Source of the DNA: Gammaproteobacteria bacterium | GTDB lineage: Bacteria; Pseudomonadota; Gammaproteobacteria; Chromatiales; Chromatiaceae | Direction: 5' to 3' | NCBI GenBank assembly: GCA_030621975.1 | Contig: JAUXGQ010000132.1 | Span: 1 to 5,937, forward strand | DNA: 5,937 nt | Part shown: in pieces, positions 1 to 5,465 of the stretch | How positions within the stretch are numbered: position 1 is the stretch's first letter | How the letters are laid out: every line of letters starts with the position of its first letter | Made by a program: the position numbers and the translations under genes | Notes under the pieces: generated by a model | Databases searched by the model: none | What the model saw: the letters and a program-made list of their open reading frames with translations, nothing else | Told to the model about the DNA's origin: nothing

Positions 1-86
1 ACCGGCTCCTGAACTGGTTTGGAATCGCAGCATGAGTCGCGCTGCTGCCTGGGAATCTGCTTCTTCCCATAACGCACGCTGAGTGG

Positions 87-115
87 CCGTTGCGGTACGG
101 GGCAACGGTCTTCCC
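87..115 (+). terminator. Candidate terminator hairpin of an upstream gene
   Basis: CCGTTGC (87-93) pairs perfectly with GCAACGG (102-108) around an 8-base loop. The stem starts four bases after the possible upstream stop codon at 80-82 and is followed by pyrimidine-rich TCTTCCC. The T-tract is poor, so this may simply be a transcript-end hairpin. Confidence 0.3.
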
Positions 116-125
116 TGATCGGGTC

Positions 126-143
126 CTGACCGGAAAAGGTCAG
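126..143. other. Perfect 6-bp hairpin
   Basis: CTGACC (126-131) and GGTCAG (138-143) form a perfect stem with a 6-base GGAAAA loop, then CCGTTTC. It may be a second weak transcript-end hairpin or a regulatory site. No strong T-tract follows. Confidence 0.3.
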
Positions 144-368
144 CCGTTTCTACCTAGGATATCGACCGCCGTCTGCAAAACTTAACAGCTTTTTTATGGT
201 TTTTTCCCGGCCGGGACCACTGGCCGGGATCGCCACCGCCAGGTTCGCAAGCAGTACATCCCCGTCCCGCCTCTTCCGCCGGGCGAGCCAGGAAAAGGCA
301 GATACCTCTCCGCCAGATCGACTCGAAGTACCCGGCCTCGGCGGGAAGTCTGGTATCTTGCCTTTGGG

Positions 369-399
369 TTGCCGAGTTGATAAGGTTGCACTGCAATAT
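369..399 (+). promoter_or_regulatory. Candidate fabA promoter with an overlapping palindrome
   Basis: TTGCCG (369-374) and TGCAAT (392-397) are separated by 17 bases, each matching four of six positions of the sigma-70 hexamers. The perfect 11-bp palindrome TTGCA-C-TGCAA (386-396) covers the -10 side, where a repressor site would be expected. It would give a leader of about 55 bases to the ATG at 459. It does not match the FabR/DesT or FadR site patterns I know. A possible single FadR-like half site, TCTGGT, lies nearby at about 349-354. This is inference from position and symmetry. Confidence 0.3.
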
Positions 400-458
400 C
401 CCGGCCTTTCGGTAACCGGATCCATATGCCGCCACAAATTCCATCAAAGAACAATCAC

Positions 459-974
459 ATGCAAAGGGAAAACAGTTACTCTCGAGAACAGCTCCTCCAA
501 TGCGGTCGCAGTGAGCTGTTCGGGCCGGGGAACGCGCAGTTGCCGCTGCCGCCCATGCTGATGTTCGATCGCATTACGCGTGTCAACGATAATGGGGGGA
601 GCAACGGTAAAGGGGAGTTGATCGCCGAACTGGACATCAATCCCGGTCTCTGGTTTTTCGAATGTCACTTCCAGGGCGATCCCGTGATGCCCGGATGCCT
701 TGGCCTTGATGCCATGTGGCAGCTCATTGGGTTTTATCTGGGTTGGCGCGGCGGACAGGGCAAAGGACGGGCTTTGGGGGCAGGAGAGGTAAAGTTCTCC
801 GGACAGGTGACCCCGGATACCAAGGTCATTACATATCGGGTCGACATGAAACGGGTGATTATGCGAACTCTGGTCATGGGTATTGCCAATGCGGCCATGG
901 ATGCCGATGGGAAACAGATCTACGCCGCCTCTGATCTGAGGGTCGGCTTGTTTACTTCAACAGACGACATGTGA
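459..974 (+). CDS. fabA: 3-hydroxydecanoyl-ACP dehydratase/isomerase FabA
   Basis: This cytosolic homodimeric hot-dog-fold enzyme dehydrates (R)-3-hydroxydecanoyl-ACP to trans-2-decenoyl-ACP and isomerises it to cis-3-decenoyl-ACP, the branch point for unsaturated fatty acids in type II synthesis. The 171-residue product has the length of E. coli FabA and is collinear with it from the N-terminal SY(S/T)(R/K)E(Q/D)LL stretch onward. The active-site block CHFQGDPVMPGCLGLDAMWQ carries catalytic His70 and Asp84 at the E. coli numbers; GEVKFSGQV and the C-terminal YAASDLRVGLF are also conserved. ATG 459 was chosen because it gives this alignment; an in-frame ATG at 426 would add 11 residues with no family counterpart. 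The ribosome binding site at 459 is weak (AAAGA, 446-450). The gene heads an operon with fabB. Confidence 0.97.
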   Translation: MQRENSYSREQLLQCGRSELFGPGNAQLPLPPMLMFDRITRVNDNGGSNGKGELIAELDINPGLWFFECHFQGDPVMPGCLGLDAMWQLIGFYLGWRGGQGKGRALGAGEVKFSGQVTPDTKVITYRVDMKRVIMRTLVMGIANAAMDADGKQIYAASDLRVGLFTSTDDM

Positions 975-985
975 GCGGCAGGCAA

Positions 986-2203
986 GTGAAACGCGTTGTT
1001 ATCACCGGACTTGGGGTCGTCTCAAGTATTGGCGCCAATAAGCAGGAGGTGCTGGAGTCCCTTAAGCAGGGCCGTTCCGGCATCACCTTCAGCCAGGAAT
1101 ACGCCGACCTGGGATTCCGCAGCCATGTGCACGGTCCCATCGACATCGACGTCAGTGGGTCGATCGACCGCAAGATCCGGCGTTTCATGGGCGATGCGGC
1201 GGCGTTCAATTATCTGGCGATGCGCGAGGCCATCGGCGACGCTGGTCTTGAAGAAGGCGATATTTCCAATCCCCGCACAGGCCTTATCACGGGCTCCGGC
1301 GGCGCCTCCACGCAGAACATCGTAGCCGCCACCGACATCCTTCGTGACAAAGGTTTGCGCAAGGTGGGCCCTTATATGGTCCCCAGAACCATGGGCAGCA
1401 CTACATCCGCGTGTCTGGGCACTGCCTACAAGATCAAGGGCCCGGCTTATTCGATCAGTTCCGCCTGTGCGACCAGCGCCCACTGCATCGGCAACGGGTA
1501 CGAGCTTATCCAGATGGGCAAGCAGGACATCGTGTTTGCCGGAGGTGGGGAAGAAGTTCATTGGTCGATGACGCTGCTGTTCGATGCTTTGGGTGCGCTT
1601 TCGTCCAAATATAACGCCACACCCGAGACGGCCTCGCGCCCCTATGACGTTACCCGCGACGGGTTTGTCATCTCCGGCGGTGGCGGTATGCTGGTTCTGG
1701 AAGAACTGGAACACGCCCGACAGCGCGGTGCCAAGGTCTATGCGGAACTGGTAGGTTACGGTGCCACTTCGGACGGTTTCGACATGGTACAACCCTCTGG
1801 CGAAGGCGCCGTGCGTTGCATGCGACAGGCCCTGCAAACGGTGGACGGTTCTGTAGACTACATCAACGCCCACGGTACCAGCACCCCGGTTGGTGACACC
1901 CGGGAGCTCGAGGCCATTCGGGAGGTCTTCGGCGAACAGCTTCCCATGGTCAGCTCTACTAAGTCCCTGTCTGGCCACGCCTTGGGGGCCGCCGGCGTGA
2001 ATGAATCCATATACACCCTGCTCATGATGGAGGCTGGCTTCGTGTCCGCTTCGGCCAACATCCAGGATCTGGACCCCGGTGCCGAGGGTATGCCCGTTGT
2101 GCGCGAACGCCTGGACGAGGCGCGACTCGACAGGGTGATGTCCAACAGCTTTGGCTTTGGTGGTACCAACGCCTCGCTCGTATTCAGCCGCTTTAACGAC
2201 TGA
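986..2203 (+). CDS. fabB: 3-oxoacyl-ACP synthase I FabB (KAS I)
   Basis: FabB condenses malonyl-ACP with acyl-ACP and is needed to elongate the cis-3-decenoyl-ACP made by FabA, so the pair commits carbon to unsaturated fatty acids. The 405-residue product compares with 406 in E. coli. The thiolase-fold condensing-enzyme landmarks are complete: nucleophile Cys161 in YSISSACATSAHCIGN, His296 in NAHGTSTPVGD, Lys326 and His331 in STKSLSGHALGAAG, and the C-terminal gate NSFGFGGTNASL. I chose GTG 986 because it starts the protein at the family's (M)KR-VITGLG, with GAGCGG/AGG just upstream. An earlier in-frame GTG at 971 would overlap the fabA stop (GTGA) and add five residues. The gene begins 11 bases after the fabA stop, so co-transcription and probable translational coupling are expected. 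The close match to FabB, rather than FabF, fits the FabA partner. Confidence 0.97.
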   Translation: MKRVVITGLGVVSSIGANKQEVLESLKQGRSGITFSQEYADLGFRSHVHGPIDIDVSGSIDRKIRRFMGDAAAFNYLAMREAIGDAGLEEGDISNPRTGLITGSGGASTQNIVAATDILRDKGLRKVGPYMVPRTMGSTTSACLGTAYKIKGPAYSISSACATSAHCIGNGYELIQMGKQDIVFAGGGEEVHWSMTLLFDALGALSSKYNATPETASRPYDVTRDGFVISGGGGMLVLEELEHARQRGAKVYAELVGYGATSDGFDMVQPSGEGAVRCMRQALQTVDGSVDYINAHGTSTPVGDTRELEAIREVFGEQLPMVSSTKSLSGHALGAAGVNESIYTLLMMEAGFVSASANIQDLDPGAEGMPVVRERLDEARLDRVMSNSFGFGGTNASLVFSRFND

Positions 2204-2296
2204 GCCGGGGTTCACATACCCAGGTTTTCTAGGCTTGGCCCTGCAGATCCGCTTCTCTACGCCTCTGCGCGGGAAATGTCGTTTTCCGGATATATG

Positions 2297-2317
2297 GGTA
2301 AGGATATGAACCTTGCC
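2297..2317. other. 7-bp hairpin in the fabB-Nudix gap
   Basis: GGTAAGG (2297-2303) pairs with CCTTGCC (2311-2317), with one G-T pair and a 7-base ATATGAA loop. It has no T-tract, so it could be a 3'-end stabilising hairpin of the fabAB transcript. The following TTGCCA overlaps its right arm. I checked this gap for a thiamine-diphosphate riboswitch because of the next gene and did not see the conserved THI-box elements. Confidence 0.35.
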
Positions 2318-2342
2318 AGTTGCCGCCAAAAAGAACGACAAT
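2313..2342 (+). promoter_or_regulatory. Candidate sigma-70 promoter for the Nudix gene
   Basis: TTGCCA (2313-2318, five of six matches) and GACAAT (2337-2342, four of six) are 18 bases apart. Transcription would start near 2349, giving a leader of about 66 bases to ATG 2415. The leader would include the T-rich tract at 2365-2371. Confidence 0.3.
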
Positions 2343-2371
2343 TGCAGCCTGTTTTGAATTGCGGTTTTTTT
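2326..2371 (+). terminator. Weak candidate terminator or attenuator with a T7 tract
   Basis: A T7 run follows GCGG. Upstream pairing is imperfect: CAATT with AATTG around a 13-base loop, or CCGC with GCGG closing an interrupted stem that includes CAAAA and TTTTG. It may end the fabAB transcript. If the promoter at 2313-2342 is used, the same tract would lie inside the Nudix leader and could act as an attenuator. Confidence 0.25.
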
Positions 2372-2376
2372 ACCCC

Positions 2377-2418
2377 ATGAACGACAGTGCGAAATCAACC
2401 GGTGGCGAACGCCCATGA
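2377..2418 (+). CDS. Possible 13-codon leader frame overlapping the Nudix start
   Basis: The frame MNDSAKSTGGERP begins at ATG 2377. Its TGA overlaps the ATG of the Nudix gene as ATGA (2415-2418), the geometry of a translationally coupled leader. Against it, no Shine-Dalgarno sequence precedes 2377, the peptide has no regulatory amino-acid run, and such overlaps arise by chance. Treat as speculative. Confidence 0.15.
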   Translation: MNDSAKSTGGERP

Positions 2419-3278
2419 GCTACCTGGACCGAATCAGGGCCTGTAACAGCGCGGATCTCAACGGTTTCATACCCCTGCGGGTGACCGGCCAGGGTGTGGG
2501 CTGGATCAGGAAAGGGTTCGCCTCGCACTTGACGGCATGGACCGGGGTGTTCCAGGTCTCGGAGCAGGCCGTGGATCTGAATCCGGACCTGGACAACTTC
2601 GCCGGCCGTACCGAGGCGGTGGCGGAGGTCACCAATGCCCTGGTGGAGCAGGGCGTCATCGATCGCCGCCACGGCGAGCTGTACCCGGTGACCCCGGGTA
2701 CACGGGATGAGGCCGTCTTTTTGCTGGACAGAGCCTCTGCCGCTTATTTTGGAATTCGCGCCTTCGGTCAGCATTTAAACGGCTTCGTTCGCGATGGCGC
2801 CGAGTTGAAGATGTGGGTGGGCAGGCGCGCCCGCAACAAGGGCAATTTTCCCTCCAAACTGGACAATATGGTGGCCGGCGGCCTACCCCACGGTGTGGGT
2901 TTCGAGGAGAATCTCACCAAGGAATGCTGGGAGGAGGCGACCATCCCGGCGGACCTGGCGCGGCAGGCGCGGCCGGTAGGGGTTGTCTCCTACTGTGCCG
3001 AGACTCGACGTGGATTGAAGCCGGATATTCAGTATTGCTACGACCTGGAACTGCCTGAGGATTTCGTGCCCCGCTGCAATGATGACGAGGTAGAGGAATA
3101 CTACTTGTGGCCCCTGGACAAGGTGGCGGACCTGGTAAGAGAGAGCACGGAATTCAAGATGAATTGTGATCTGGTCATCATCCACTTTCTGATCCGCCAC
3201 GGTTACATCACGCCGGAGCATCCCGAGTACCTGGCCCTGGGGGCAGGCCTCTACCAGTGGGTGGGGTTTCAGACATAA
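2415..3278 (+). CDS. DUF4743-type Nudix hydrolase, thiamine-diphosphate-related
   Basis: The 287-residue product has an N-terminal DUF4743-like domain (about 5-120) followed by a Nudix fold (about 121-260). The N-terminal part includes the FNGFIPLRV-like stretch NGFIPLRV at 16-23. The Nudix box spans Gly155 to Ile177, ending KECWEEATI with the metal-binding Glu pattern at 170, 173 and 174. It is preceded by KLDNMVAGG, typical of this subfamily. Relatives in yeast (YJR142W) and plants (Nudix 20/24) hydrolyse damaged thiamine diphosphates such as the oxo and oxy forms, so a metabolite clean-up role is inferred, not shown. The box departs from the consensus: residue 7 is Val161 rather than Glu, residue 15 is Lys rather than Arg, and the usual Gly near the end is Thr176. 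I believe such departures occur in this subfamily, so they need not mean inactivity. ATG 2415 has GGTGG (2401-2405) upstream. The domain call is from memory of family sequences. Confidence 0.9.
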   Translation: MSYLDRIRACNSADLNGFIPLRVTGQGVGWIRKGFASHLTAWTGVFQVSEQAVDLNPDLDNFAGRTEAVAEVTNALVEQGVIDRRHGELYPVTPGTRDEAVFLLDRASAAYFGIRAFGQHLNGFVRDGAELKMWVGRRARNKGNFPSKLDNMVAGGLPHGVGFEENLTKECWEEATIPADLARQARPVGVVSYCAETRRGLKPDIQYCYDLELPEDFVPRCNDDEVEEYYLWPLDKVADLVRESTEFKMNCDLVIIHFLIRHGYITPEHPEYLALGAGLYQWVGFQT

Positions 3279-3330
3279 GGTTCCGGGAAAAGGTCCGCTG
3301 CACAAGGAATCCCATTCAGGCCGGCGATTC

Positions 3331-3388
3331 GCACCAGGAGCCTGTCCCTCCGGGTCCCGGGGTGCAACGCACTCAGCCAGTTTGCACC
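3331..3388 (+). promoter_or_regulatory. Alternative hairpins in the leader before the 3519 gene
   Basis: GGTGC(AA) at 3361-3367 can pair perfectly with TTGCACC (3382-3388, 7 bp, 14-base loop) or with upstream GCACC (3331-3335, 5 bp). The latter encloses a small CCGGG-T-CCCGG hairpin (3350-3360). The two pairings exclude each other. No T-tract follows either, so a simple terminator switch is not evident. Function is unknown. Confidence 0.3.
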
Positions 3389-3448
3389 AAATCACAGTTT
3401 GAGCCCTTTGTACCCGTTGTCGAAGACTACTCGCGAGAAAAGGAGAGC

Positions 3449-3493
3449 ATGCTCACACAATACCCGGCGGCAACTGCCTATATTGGCCAGTGA
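3449..3493 (+). CDS. Possible 14-residue leader peptide
   Basis: ATG 3449 opens the frame MLTQYPAATAYIGQ, ending at TGA 3493, 25 bases before the next gene. A near-consensus Shine-Dalgarno AAGGAG lies at 3440-3445, but the 3-base spacing to the ATG is short. The frame continues open upstream to 3257, but that extension runs through the Nudix 3' end and looks non-coding. It could be a real short peptide or just a ribosome-binding-like sequence. Confidence 0.3.
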   Translation: MLTQYPAATAYIGQ

Positions 3494-3518
3494 GTGCTAG
3501 CAACCCAGGTGTAGGATC

Positions 3519-3932
3519 ATGTCGAAAAATGTAAACAGCATAAGAGAAATTACTCTGGCGGTGGTTCCCAAAGCGACCTTCGCCAACCCGGATGTCAGGG
3601 CCAATATGGGGAAGCATGCCTGGTCCGCAAGCTTTAACGTTGCCTGCTGGTTGCGTGTGGAATATGCGATCCAATCCCCAATAAGATTAAAACTACTCTA
3701 TAGGGATTCACGCGGTTGGCAGCAGGTTTTCGTCGATGAGGGTTTCATCAACACCCATAACCGCATCTTGCTGGCAGGGGCGGCACATATCCGTGCCCTG
3801 GGACCTATCTTGGAAATGAAGGTTAGCGCTGCGGGCATATCATCCGTGATGAAGGTGTCTGCCGAAGAGTTGTTCGTGCAACGAATCCAGGAATCTCGGT
3901 CGCAGAAGAACTCTCCTGCAGCAGCGGCCTAG
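3519..3932 (+). CDS. Uncharacterised 137-residue protein
   Basis: I do not recognise this protein. It has no signal peptide, transmembrane segment, metal-binding cysteines or catalytic motif that I can see. The middle alternates hydrophobic and polar residues (WLRVEYAIQSPIRLKLLYRD, then GWQQVFVDEGFI, RILLAGAAHI, ILEMKVSAAG), which suggests a mostly beta fold. The C-terminus is a charged helix ending in NSPAAAA. A candidate ribosome binding site is AGG at 3507-3509 (9 bases away); the AGGA at 3513-3516 is too close. It follows the Nudix gene on the same strand after a 240-base gap, so it may be a separate transcript. It converges with the minus-strand gene ending at 3945. Coding status rests on length, a plausible start and a folded-looking composition. 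Confidence 0.65.
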   Translation: MSKNVNSIREITLAVVPKATFANPDVRANMGKHAWSASFNVACWLRVEYAIQSPIRLKLLYRDSRGWQQVFVDEGFINTHNRILLAGAAHIRALGPILEMKVSAAGISSVMKVSAEELFVQRIQESRSQKNSPAAAA

Positions 3933-3950
3933 AAAAAACGGCTCCTAGCC
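3933..3950 (-). terminator. Candidate intrinsic terminator of the 60-residue gene
   Basis: Read on the minus strand, GGCT-AGG-AGCC forms a short 4-bp stem with a 3-base loop, followed by G and six T. The stop codon TAG lies inside the hairpin. The stem is short, but the T-tract and position at the end of the gene fit a terminator in the 12-bp gap between convergent genes. Confidence 0.4.
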
Positions 3951-4127
3951 TTGCGATGCCCATCGCGGGGCGGCGTCGTATGTCTTTTCGTGGTCAGGAT
4001 TCTCGTTCACCAGGGACACTGGCATTGACGAGAACTTCAGGCCGGTAATCCGATTGAGGCTCGCAAGCTCGTCTTCTTTCGATTTAAACCGAAAGCGGGT
4101 TATTACTGTTGTCGTTTTGTTGCCCAT
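3945..4127 (-). CDS. Uncharacterised 60-residue small protein
   Basis: I cannot assign a family. The protein starts MGNKTTTVITRFRFKS and ends TYDAAPRWASQG. Its core, ELASLNRITGLKFSSMPVSL, looks like a short helix followed by an extended segment; it has no cysteines, signal peptide or membrane segment. The start at 4127 is well supported: GGAG lies 7 bases upstream (CGGAGAAAACCG then ATG). A TTG seven codons earlier (4148) keeps the frame open but would place the ribosome binding site inside the coding sequence. The gene converges on the 137-residue gene. A TATAAC at 4206-4201 could be a -10 element, but no good -35 accompanies it. Confidence 0.6.
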   Translation of the reverse strand: MGNKTTTVITRFRFKSKEDELASLNRITGLKFSSMPVSLVNENPDHEKTYDAAPRWASQG

Positions 4128-4383
4128 CGGTTTTCTCCGTTGATTCAAGACTGCTGCTAATGATCCTTTACTACGCAGTTACTGTGCCAAATGTAGCGAA
4201 GTTATATTTTTCAGGGAGTTACCGAGGTTAGGTTTGTTCTGATTCCGAACACCGACTGGCGAATCAAGAAAAAGAGTCAAAATGTGACAAAATTCGTTAG
4301 TCGGAAACGGATGGACTCAGGTTCGCTTTGGGCGAGAAACGACACCCGACGCCGTTTCTTCGTTAGTCCGGGGTCGTTGCCGC
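4128..4383. other. Intergenic stretch with a hairpin and a direct repeat
   Basis: This lies between two minus-strand genes, and the part around 4160-4300 is visibly richer in A and T than its neighbours. AGAAACG (4335-4341) pairs with CGTTTCT (4353-4359) around an 11-base loop, 25-49 bases beyond the end of the pentapeptide gene. It has no T-tract, so termination there is uncertain. The 10-mer TTCGTTAGTC occurs at 4293-4302 and again at 4359-4368. No gene is seen. Confidence 0.5.
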
Positions 4384-5238
4384 TCAACGCAGGTTGCGCT
4401 TGTAATTGGGTACATCGGCATTCTTCGATTGCGAGAAGTTGGCGTAATCCATGGTTACAGTGCCCAGGTTGACGCCGGTGAAGTCCGCCCCTTCCACGTT
4501 GGCGTGGCGCAGGATGGCGCCACTCATCATCGCGTAGGACAGGTTGGCATTGCGCAGATCCGACCTGGACAGATTGGCGGCTTGCAGCACGGCCTTTGCA
4601 AGATAGGTCCCAACCATTTTAGCCTGTTGCAGGTTGGCGCGAGTCAGGATCGCCGGTTGTTGGGTTTCTTCGCCACTGAGTTGGGCACCCGTGAGGTCGG
4701 CGCTGTTCAAATTGGCGTAGTTCATGCGTGCGCCGCACAAATCGCTATTGCTCAGGTTACACCGACGCATGTCGGCCCTGTTCAGTTGCGCATCGCAGAT
4801 AGACGCCCCCTCGAGGTCTGCGCCCTGCAGATTGGCCTTCTGCAATATGGCATTGCTAAGATCGGCATCTTTCAGTCTGGCGTTGCTGAGCACGGCGCCT
4901 TCCAGATTCGTTCCGGTAAGTGTGGCCCTCAGCAGACTGGCGTTGGACAGATTGGCTGCTCTAGCACCCGAATGACCTCCCAGAACCGCTTTGCTCAAGT
5001 TAGCGTCGTCCAGGATGGCATTTACGAGTCGGACTCCCAGAAGGTTGGCGTACTGCAGATTAGCCTTGGTAAGATCCGCGTTGTCCAGGACGGTGTTTAT
5101 CAGGATTGCCGAGCGCAGATCCGCATCACGGAGGTCGGCTCCGGTCAGATCGAGTTCACGCAGATCCGCATTCTTCAGCGTTTCCCCATCCAGGGTATAA
5201 AGGACGGAACCGGTTTCGCGTTCACGTATTTCTATCAT
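4384..5238 (-). CDS. Pentapeptide-repeat protein
   Basis: The 284-residue protein is built almost entirely of A(D/N)LxX pentapeptides from about residue 23 to 268, for example GADLRDADL, KANLQGADL and NANLSYA. This pattern (Pfam pentapeptide family) folds as a right-handed quadrilateral beta-helix. The first 22 residues (MIEIRERETGSVLYTLDGE) look like an N-terminal cap, and the last 15 (NADVPNYKRNLR at the end) a short basic tail. Two insertions break the register: GGHSGARA at about 87-94 and SGEETQQP at about 188-195, likely loops projecting from the helix. No signal peptide, membrane segment or extra domain is visible, so it is probably cytosolic. Some relatives (Qnr, MfpA) mimic DNA and protect gyrase, but most have no known role and nothing here points to that one. 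The start is ATG 5238, with GTG 5241 directly before it; a G7 run (5249-5243) supplies the ribosome binding site. Confidence 0.93.
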   Translation of the reverse strand: MIEIRERETGSVLYTLDGETLKNADLRELDLTGADLRDADLRSAILINTVLDNADLTKANLQYANLLGVRLVNAILDDANLSKAVLGGHSGARAANLSNASLLRATLTGTNLEGAVLSNARLKDADLSNAILQKANLQGADLEGASICDAQLNRADMRRCNLSNSDLCGARMNYANLNSADLTGAQLSGEETQQPAILTRANLQQAKMVGTYLAKAVLQAANLSRSDLRNANLSYAMMSGAILRHANVEGADFTGVNLGTVTMDYANFSQSKNADVPNYKRNLR

Positions 5239-5345
5239 CACGCCCCCCCAGAGTCTTGATTGCTGGTTATTGAGATTACCCTTTTGGCGGAGAGAAGCAA
5301 AGTCTTGTTGTCACTATTCAGCACCCTTTCAATGCCACTGCCCAC

Positions 5346-5374
5346 ATTTTCAATGGCCTCAGGCCATTGAAAAT
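5346..5374. promoter_or_regulatory. Perfect 13-bp palindrome upstream of the pentapeptide gene
   Basis: ATTTTCAATGGCC (5346-5358) and GGCCATTGAAAAT (5362-5374) form a perfect stem around a 3-base loop. On either strand T residues come first and A residues last, the reverse of an intrinsic terminator. It is therefore better read as a protein-binding palindrome or cruciform/RNA hairpin. It lies 108 bp upstream of the pentapeptide start. Confidence 0.55.
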
Positions 5375-5401
5375 AAAGGAATCGGGAAATCCCATTTCCC
5401 G
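5375..5401 (-). terminator. Hairpin with T-rich tail on the minus strand
   Basis: CGGGAAAT (5383-5390) pairs perfectly with ATTTCCCG (5394-5401) around a 3-base loop. Read on the minus strand it is followed by ATTCCTTTATTTT, so it could terminate transcripts coming from the tRNA-Thr side before the pentapeptide gene. The T-tract is interrupted. Confidence 0.35.
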
Positions 5402-5465
5402 GCTCCGTTCCGGACATGTTCCAGGGGTGGGTATTTCCGGATGCTAACTCGTCGGAGATGCTGGA

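Larger units (their letters stand above)
1..458. other. Non-coding or unassigned region upstream of fabA
   Basis: No gene is supported here. A frame open from the left edge ends at TGA 80-82 (26 codons, ending SSHNAR) and a hairpin follows four bases later, so the tail of an upstream plus-strand gene is possible but unproven. Longer frames exist on both strands between 150 and 450, but none has a convincing ribosome binding site or recognisable protein. Visible structure: hairpins at 87-108, 126-143 and 206-228 (CCCGGCC paired with GGCCGGG), and T6 tracts at 190-195 and 200-205. The T-tracts lie before the 206-228 stem on the plus strand, so that stem is not a normal terminator in either direction. 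The right part probably contains the fabA promoter and leader. Confidence 0.6.

Noticed and set aside
206..228. GC-rich hairpin next to two T6 tracts as an intrinsic terminator
   Set aside because: On the plus strand the T-tracts come before the stem, and on the minus strand the stem is followed by A residues. Neither direction has stem then T-tract.
150..454. Several 70-120 codon frames on both strands upstream of fabA
   Set aside because: They overlap one another in different frames, lack ribosome binding sites and have low-complexity Arg/Gly/Pro-rich products. The plus-strand one also runs into fabA in another frame.
418..486. GGATCC, CATATG and CTCGAG sites close together, resembling a cloning linker
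   Set aside because: The sites are spread through what reads as native leader and fabA coding sequence. No vector sequence or tag is present, so this is chance.
2204..2414. A thiamine-diphosphate riboswitch ahead of the thiamine-related Nudix gene
   Set aside because: The conserved THI-box segments (CUGAGA and the ACC-UGA-type region in order) are not there. A short GAACC string alone is not evidence.
1022..2416. A 464-codon open frame on the minus strand across fabB
   Set aside because: It is antisense to an unmistakable fabB. Its product is rich in His, Gly and Arg with no recognisable family, as expected from a mirrored frame of a GC-rich gene.
4284..4472. A 62-codon plus-strand frame starting at 4284
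   Set aside because: It runs antisense into the 3' end of the pentapeptide gene, has no ribosome binding site and its product is unrecognisable.
4429..5259. A 276-codon plus-strand frame opposite the pentapeptide gene, itself with a five-residue rhythm
   Set aside because: The 15-base period of the pentapeptide gene is a multiple of three, so the opposite strand inherits a repeating stop-free frame. The minus-strand product is the canonical A(D/N)LxX protein.
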